Notes under the pieces: model-generated
Seen by the model: the letters and a program-made list of their open reading frames with translations, nothing else
Databases searched by the model: none
Told to the model about the DNA's origin: nothing
DNA from: Cyanophora paradoxa
Taxonomy: Eukaryota > Glaucocystophyceae > Cyanophorales > Cyanophoraceae
Direction of reading: 5' to 3'
NCBI GenBank assembly: GCA_004431415.1
Contig: QPMI01000633.1
Coordinates: forward strand, 62,001-126,000
DNA: 64,000 bases
In this document: positions 60,401 to 64,000 of the stretch, one piece after another
How positions within the stretch are numbered: the stretch's first letter is position 1
Layout: each line of letters opens with the position of its first letter
Made by a program: the position numbers and the translations under genes

Positions 60401-62134
60401 GGCTCTGTGGGTGCCAGCGCTCAGCCCGACAGGCTGACCATATACAGGCCTCAGCTGAAATTCTCGAATTGGAGCCGGAGCGCCGGCCGCGGGCCTCGAG
60501 CATGCGCATGCACGGTGCTCTAGATCATCGGATCTAGACCTCCGAGGCTCATGACCAGCCGCTGAGCCCCAGGCCGCGCCACTGGGCCGGGACCGCGGGT
60601 TGCAGGAGCTCGAGCGGCAGCTTGGGGGTCCGAGGAGGCTTTCCGCTTCGAACTAGCTGCCACGGGTGCCGCGGCGCGGGGTAGTCAGCTGCAGTTGCGA
60701 TCTGGGTCCGTGCCCAGCTGCATGTGCAGCTGCCAGGCTGCAGCCGCTGAGCTGCAGCCGAGTTCGGTTTGCGAATGCAAAGCGATTTGCAGACCGCGAA
60801 GCGCGTGGCCGCTGGATTGTGGGGCCCTGGCTAGGGAGCCGTAGGGGACAGGCTTGGCGCGCAAGGCGCCGCCAGCGGCTGGGCCTTAAGCTTGTAGGGC
60901 TCGAGCCCAACCGCAATTGCGGCTTGCAACGCCGATCGGCAGCTGGCCCAGTGGGCATGCAGCGGCAGGCGACGCCAGCACGGCGCCGTCGGAGTCGTTC
61001 GAATTTCGCTTGCTTCGCCGCGAGAAAACTCGGGGGTCGAAGGCAAGGGGCCTCCGCGGCCGAGCTCGAGGCTCGTGCGGGGTGAATTTCCCGGTTTCGC
61101 GGGCAGGATCATCGGACCCCGGAAGGGCCCTGCTGCGAAAACGGTATACGGGGCACGCCGGGGGCGAGCCGTGTGCCTCGCTATAGACCCTCAGGGCCTG
61201 CCGGCTGCTGCTGCCCGGGATAGGCCGGGCCATGCCGTGCGGGGGCACTGGCGTCAGCTCTGGCACCTCCCGCACGTGCACGCGCAACTTGGCAAGCCAT
61301 TGAGTCTAAGTTCAAAGCCATCATGGCATGGGGGCGAGAGAGGCGTCTCGCTCGCGCGCAACGTCGCAACGTCGCGCAACCTCTAGATCGATATCTAGAT
61401 CATCGGATCCGATGATCTGAGACTCGAGATCCGGGCCGGTCACATGCTCAGCTGCAACGCGGCTTGCAGCCTCAAGGCTTCGGGACCTATAGCTTGGCCC
61501 GGCGGCTGAGCCTGGGCCACAGCTTATATCATCCGATGATCAGCTTCCGGAGTTCCGAATCCAACTGGGCAAGGTCCGATCCCGGCCTGCGGCTCGAGCT
61601 TGCAGCCGATCCGTACGGAGCTGGCCATGGATTCGGATTCGCACACAATATTGCTGGCTTGGCGACTCTCTCAGCAAGCTTAAGCCGGCCGGATCCGCCG
61701 CGGCCGGCGCTGACGCTCGTAGCCAGAAGCGTGAGCGGGCCCTGGGCTGGTGTTCGAGCTCACGAGGAAGCAGCCGCAGCCTGCCGGCAGGTGCTGTCCC
61801 GGGGCCAGAACCAGAGCTTCTGAAAAGCCTTTGAAGCTCAGCGGCTCGTGCGAACAGCAAGCTCAGATGGGCTTCAGGCTAGGGTCCGCTTTCCGAGGGC
61901 CCAGGCCCTGAGGGCTCGGGGGACTGAGCTGTGCCTACAGTAGCATGTGCAGTGTAATTAAGGCTAGCACTGGAGCCGGGGTCGCCCCGTAGCTAGAGCC
62001 TTGAATTCGAAGGCACGCCGCTGGGCCGCGCGCGTGGCCGGGCCACGAGCTCGAGCTCGCAATCGAGCCTTTGATTTTGCGGCTTGCCCTGTTTGCCCTC
62101 ACGGCGTCCACTCCCCCTTCTCGCTAGCACCGTC

Positions 62135-62229
62135 ACACATATGTATAAACTTATTTAAATCCCTCGTTCATCTCGATCGCTTCGCGATCTCGATTCACTC
62201 AGGATTTAAATAAGTTTATACATATGTGT
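62135..62229. repeat. Terminal palindrome of element 2
   Basis: Perfect 28-nt arms (62135-62162 and 62202-62229) around a 39-nt loop that itself contains an inner palindrome (GATCGCTTCGCGATC). The arms start ACACAT and end TTTAAATCC as in element 1; the loop shares CGCTTCGCG. Confidence 0.9.
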
Positions 62230-62546
62230 CAAAATTAATACTAAAATACGTATTTATCGATTAAATTCTTTAACTTTTTATGCAAACTTTGTATAAATTA
62301 ATGCAAACTTTGTATTAAAAAATGAAAAACGCGTTTAACTTTATGCATATTTACGATTGCATCAATTGATCTTATATCGATTGATTATGTTATTTGTCGA
62401 TTACATATAAAACTGCGATTAATTTGCATTAAACTACTTAAAGATCGATATAATCGCGATTAAATTGCATAAATTCGCATAAACTCGATATATCTCTCTT
62501 GTATTGAAGTAGACCACCGCCCATTCTGTATCGAAAAACGCAAAAA

Positions 62547-62805
62547 GTGTCACAGAGTTGCATTGTGTCCAATTGAACAATCGATGAGATTGCTGATTTG
62601 CATTTTTGCACCCAAAAACTGTCACAGAGTTGCATTATCTCCAATTAAACAATCGATTATAATGGGGATGGGCACTTTTGCACCCAAAAAGTGACACATA
62701 GTTGCATGGTCTCCAATTAAACAATCGATGAGATTGCGGATGTATATTTTAGATCGAAAAGTGTCACAGAGGTGCATGGTCTCCAATTGAACAATCGATT
62801 AGATT
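62547..62805 (+). repeat. Iteron-like array of element 2, four copies
   Basis: Four units of GTGTCACAGAGTTGCATNNT followed by CCAATTGAACAATCGATGA-type sequence start near 62547, 62621, 62691 and 62761. The second half matches the element 1 array; the first half adds GTCACAG, the word that also makes up this element's modules. Confidence 0.85.
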
Positions 62806-62921
62806 GCATATGTTCTATAAAACAGAATAATTGAGATCAAGTGTGACAGGTAGTATTCAAATGATATTCAGTAAGAGATATTTTTGTTTTTGAGACAAGC
62901 AGTAAGAGGGGTAGAATGTCT

Positions 62922-63076
62922 GTGACGCCTGTGACGGCTGTGACGCCTGTTTTCAGAAGTCTGTCATTTTTGAAAATTTTAAAAAGTTTGAAAATAGGCG
63001 TCACAGGCGTCACAGGCGTCACACACAATTAAATTAGGTGTCACAGCGAAATTGCAGACCATTTCCAGTAAGACAA
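62922..63076. repeat. Inverted GTGACGCC/GGCGTCAC module, copy 1
   Basis: Three GTGACGCC/GTGACGGC units, an AT-rich spacer (TTTTCAGAAGTCTGTCATTT and following), three GGCGTCAC units, a further GTGTCAC, then CCAGTAAGAC. Confidence 0.9.
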
Positions 63077-63212
63077 CTTCGCATTTTCAAAAAGGTTGAT
63101 TAATGGATAGTGTTTTGGAGGTGTCAGAGGTGTCACAAGACGGATTTCAGTAAGACAAGAATATATTCTCGAAAATCTCAGTAAGAGAAAGAGATTCCAT
63201 TTTTAATTGGGT

Positions 63213-63386
63213 GTGACGCCTGTGACGGCTGTGACGGCTGTTTTCAGAAGTATGTAGATTTTTGAAATTTTAAAAAGTTTGAAAGTAGGCGTCACAGGCG
63301 TCACAGGCGTCACAGTCAATTAAAGAGGCGTCACAGTCAATTAAAAAGTTGTCACACCCGATTATCTGACCATTTTCAGTAAGACC
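63213..63386. repeat. Inverted GTGACGCC/GGCGTCAC module, copy 2
   Basis: Same order as copy 1 with a slightly different spacer and extra GGCGTCAC/GTTGTCAC units followed by CAATTAAA tails (as in element 1), ending TTCAGTAAGACC. AdoMetDC ends 30 bp further on. Confidence 0.9.
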
Positions 63387-63415
63387 ATCTGAAATTCTGA
63401 ATTTCTCAGTGTCAA

Positions 63416-63817
63416 CTAACTCGGAAATCGCAATACTCTATGTTTCTCCAATTTCTCCAACCCTGAAAACACACCTGTTATTCTCTCATCTATCTCATGA
63501 GATACTCTCGTGGTTTTTCTCTCTGCTTCTAATCCACAACTGAATATATCAATCGCCAGCATACCTTCATTTGAGTAACAATGAGCAGTGCAGTGGCTCT
63601 CATCCAGCAGAAGAACCATTGCAAAACCAGGAGGAGAAATACCACCATCGAAAATCTCGCAATGCTTGTGAACTACTCGAATACCTTGCTCTTGAATAAT
63701 AGTTTGTAAGAACTGCATTAACCACCTGGTTGTTGTCTTCAAGTCCTCCACTCCTATTGCTAATTGGTTTTTGAACTTGTAATCCAGCATTACATGGAAG
63801 CCTCGATGAGTATTCAT
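63416..63817 (-). CDS. speD: S-adenosylmethionine decarboxylase proenzyme of element 2
   Basis: 133 residues, about three quarters identical to the element 1 protein. The DESHCTAHC segment with the pyruvoyl Ser and the His is unchanged, and the catalytic Cys is kept in FSCG. It ends with TAG rather than TAA and starts about 40 bp from the divergent small gene. Retention of all catalytic residues in both diverged elements points to selection on enzyme function. Confidence 0.9.
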   Translation of the reverse strand: MNTHRGFHVMLDYKFKNQLAIGVEDLKTTTRWLMQFLQTIIQEQGIRVVHKHCEIFDGGISPPGFAMVLLLDESHCTAHCYSNEGMLAIDIFSCGLEAERKTTRVSHEIDERITGVFSGLEKLEKHRVLRFPS

Positions 63818-63857
63818 TTATGAATAATTTAGAAAAATTAAAAACGCGATTGGTAGA

Positions 63858-64000
63858 ATGCGAACCATCTTAGCAAGAGTGCTACCTTATGAGTTGGTGG
63901 ATATCATTCTTCTGCACTACCACAAGACCTGTCCAAACTGCTTTGACACATGCATAATCACAAAGGGAAAATGGGGAATGATCCTCATTTCTCTCTCAAA
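63858..64000 (+). CDS. Small F-box-like/Cys-cluster protein of element 2 (3' end outside window)
   Basis: Starts MRTILARVLPYELVDIILLH and contains CPNCFDTC, homologous to 2808-2963. The frame is open to the window end. Confidence 0.7.
   Translation, partial: MRTILARVLPYELVDIILLHYHKTCPNCFDTCIITKGKWGMILISLS

Larger units (their letters stand above)
53482..62134. other. Gene-poor host region (8.6 kb) with small repeats and palindromes
   Basis: Open frames here are long on both strands only because of high GC; none shows domain patterns or consistent splice structure. Visible structure: a 22-bp perfect palindrome at 54085-54106; tandem GTCCAGGTCGATCCC units at about 54737-54790; a hairpin unit in three copies (56381-56578); a diverged direct repeat (57246-57317 and 57376-57455); and frequent GAGCTCGAGC- and GCTAGC-type palindromes. 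The last part (58-62 kb) has the look of decayed repetitive DNA. Confidence 0.55.
62135..64000. mobile_element. Element 2: left end of a related virus-like element, truncated by the window
   Basis: AT-rich sequence begins abruptly at 62135 after GC-rich host DNA, with a terminal palindrome, iteron array, inverted iteron modules, AdoMetDC and the small F-box-like gene in the same order and strands as element 1. Sequence outside the genes is clearly diverged, so it is a different lineage and not a second copy. The right end, target duplication and capsid genes lie outside the window. Confidence 0.9.

Noticed and set aside
1-64000. tRNA and rRNA genes
   Set aside because: No cloverleaf or conserved rRNA stretch was recognised by eye; a covariance search would be needed to exclude them.

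Overview
The window is a piece of a GC-rich nuclear genome of a flagellated microbial eukaryote, most likely an alga or related protist. The host genes carry many short introns and encode alpha-SNAP, two axonemal proteins (CCDC151/ODA10-like and ZMYND12-like), a DEDDh exonuclease, a class I glutamine amidotransferase and a giant beta-helix membrane protein. About half of the alpha-SNAP introns must use a GC donor, because they contain no GT or no in-frame GT. I cannot name the lineage; a haptophyte-like alga is only a guess.

Two AT-rich integrated virus-like elements interrupt this GC-rich DNA. Element 1 is complete (1104-30205, 29.1 kb) and belongs to the Maverick/polinton-like virus (PLV)/virophage world. 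It carries a retroviral-type DD35E integrase, a protein-primed type PolB, a TVpol-SF3 helicase fusion, an FtsK/HerA packaging ATPase, a double jelly-roll-type major capsid protein, two penton-like minor capsid proteins, a fibre region of about 2,000 codons, a D12 adenine methyltransferase, a patatin-discoidin fusion and an S-adenosylmethionine decarboxylase (AdoMetDC). It has terminal inverted repeats of about 1.37 kb and a 6-bp target duplication (CCACAA). It sits inside an exon of the giant membrane-protein gene; removing the element and one CCACAA restores the reading frame. No maturation protease was recognised. Several structural reading frames need a one-base correction, and PolB lacks motif B, so this copy may be decaying or the assembly may have indel errors.

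Element 2 starts at 62135 and runs off the window. It is a diverged relative with the same left-end order: 28-bp arms forming a terminal palindrome, an array of CCAATTAAACAATCGATGA-type repeats, inverted iteron modules, AdoMetDC on the minus strand, and a divergent 51-codon-type gene with an F-box-like core and a Cys cluster. The iteron sequence differs between the elements (TAGGCAC/GTGCCTA versus GTGACGCC/GGCGTCAC), but the layout is the same. These shared ends are the most novel signal in the window.

Layout: 1-1103 host beta-helix gene, 5' part; 1104-30205 element 1; 30206-37534 rest of the host gene; 37535-39653 GC-rich spacer with one copy of a 351-bp direct repeat; 39654-41094 alpha-SNAP; 41340-42155 probable R3H gene; 42154-42504 second copy of the direct repeat; 43064-44713 unrecognised coiled-coil gene; 45260-46849 exonuclease; 47097-48575 amidotransferase; 49107-51175 CCDC151-like; 51541-53481 ZMYND12-like, head to head with the previous gene; 53482-62134 gene-poor DNA with small repeats and palindromes; 62135-64000 element 2.
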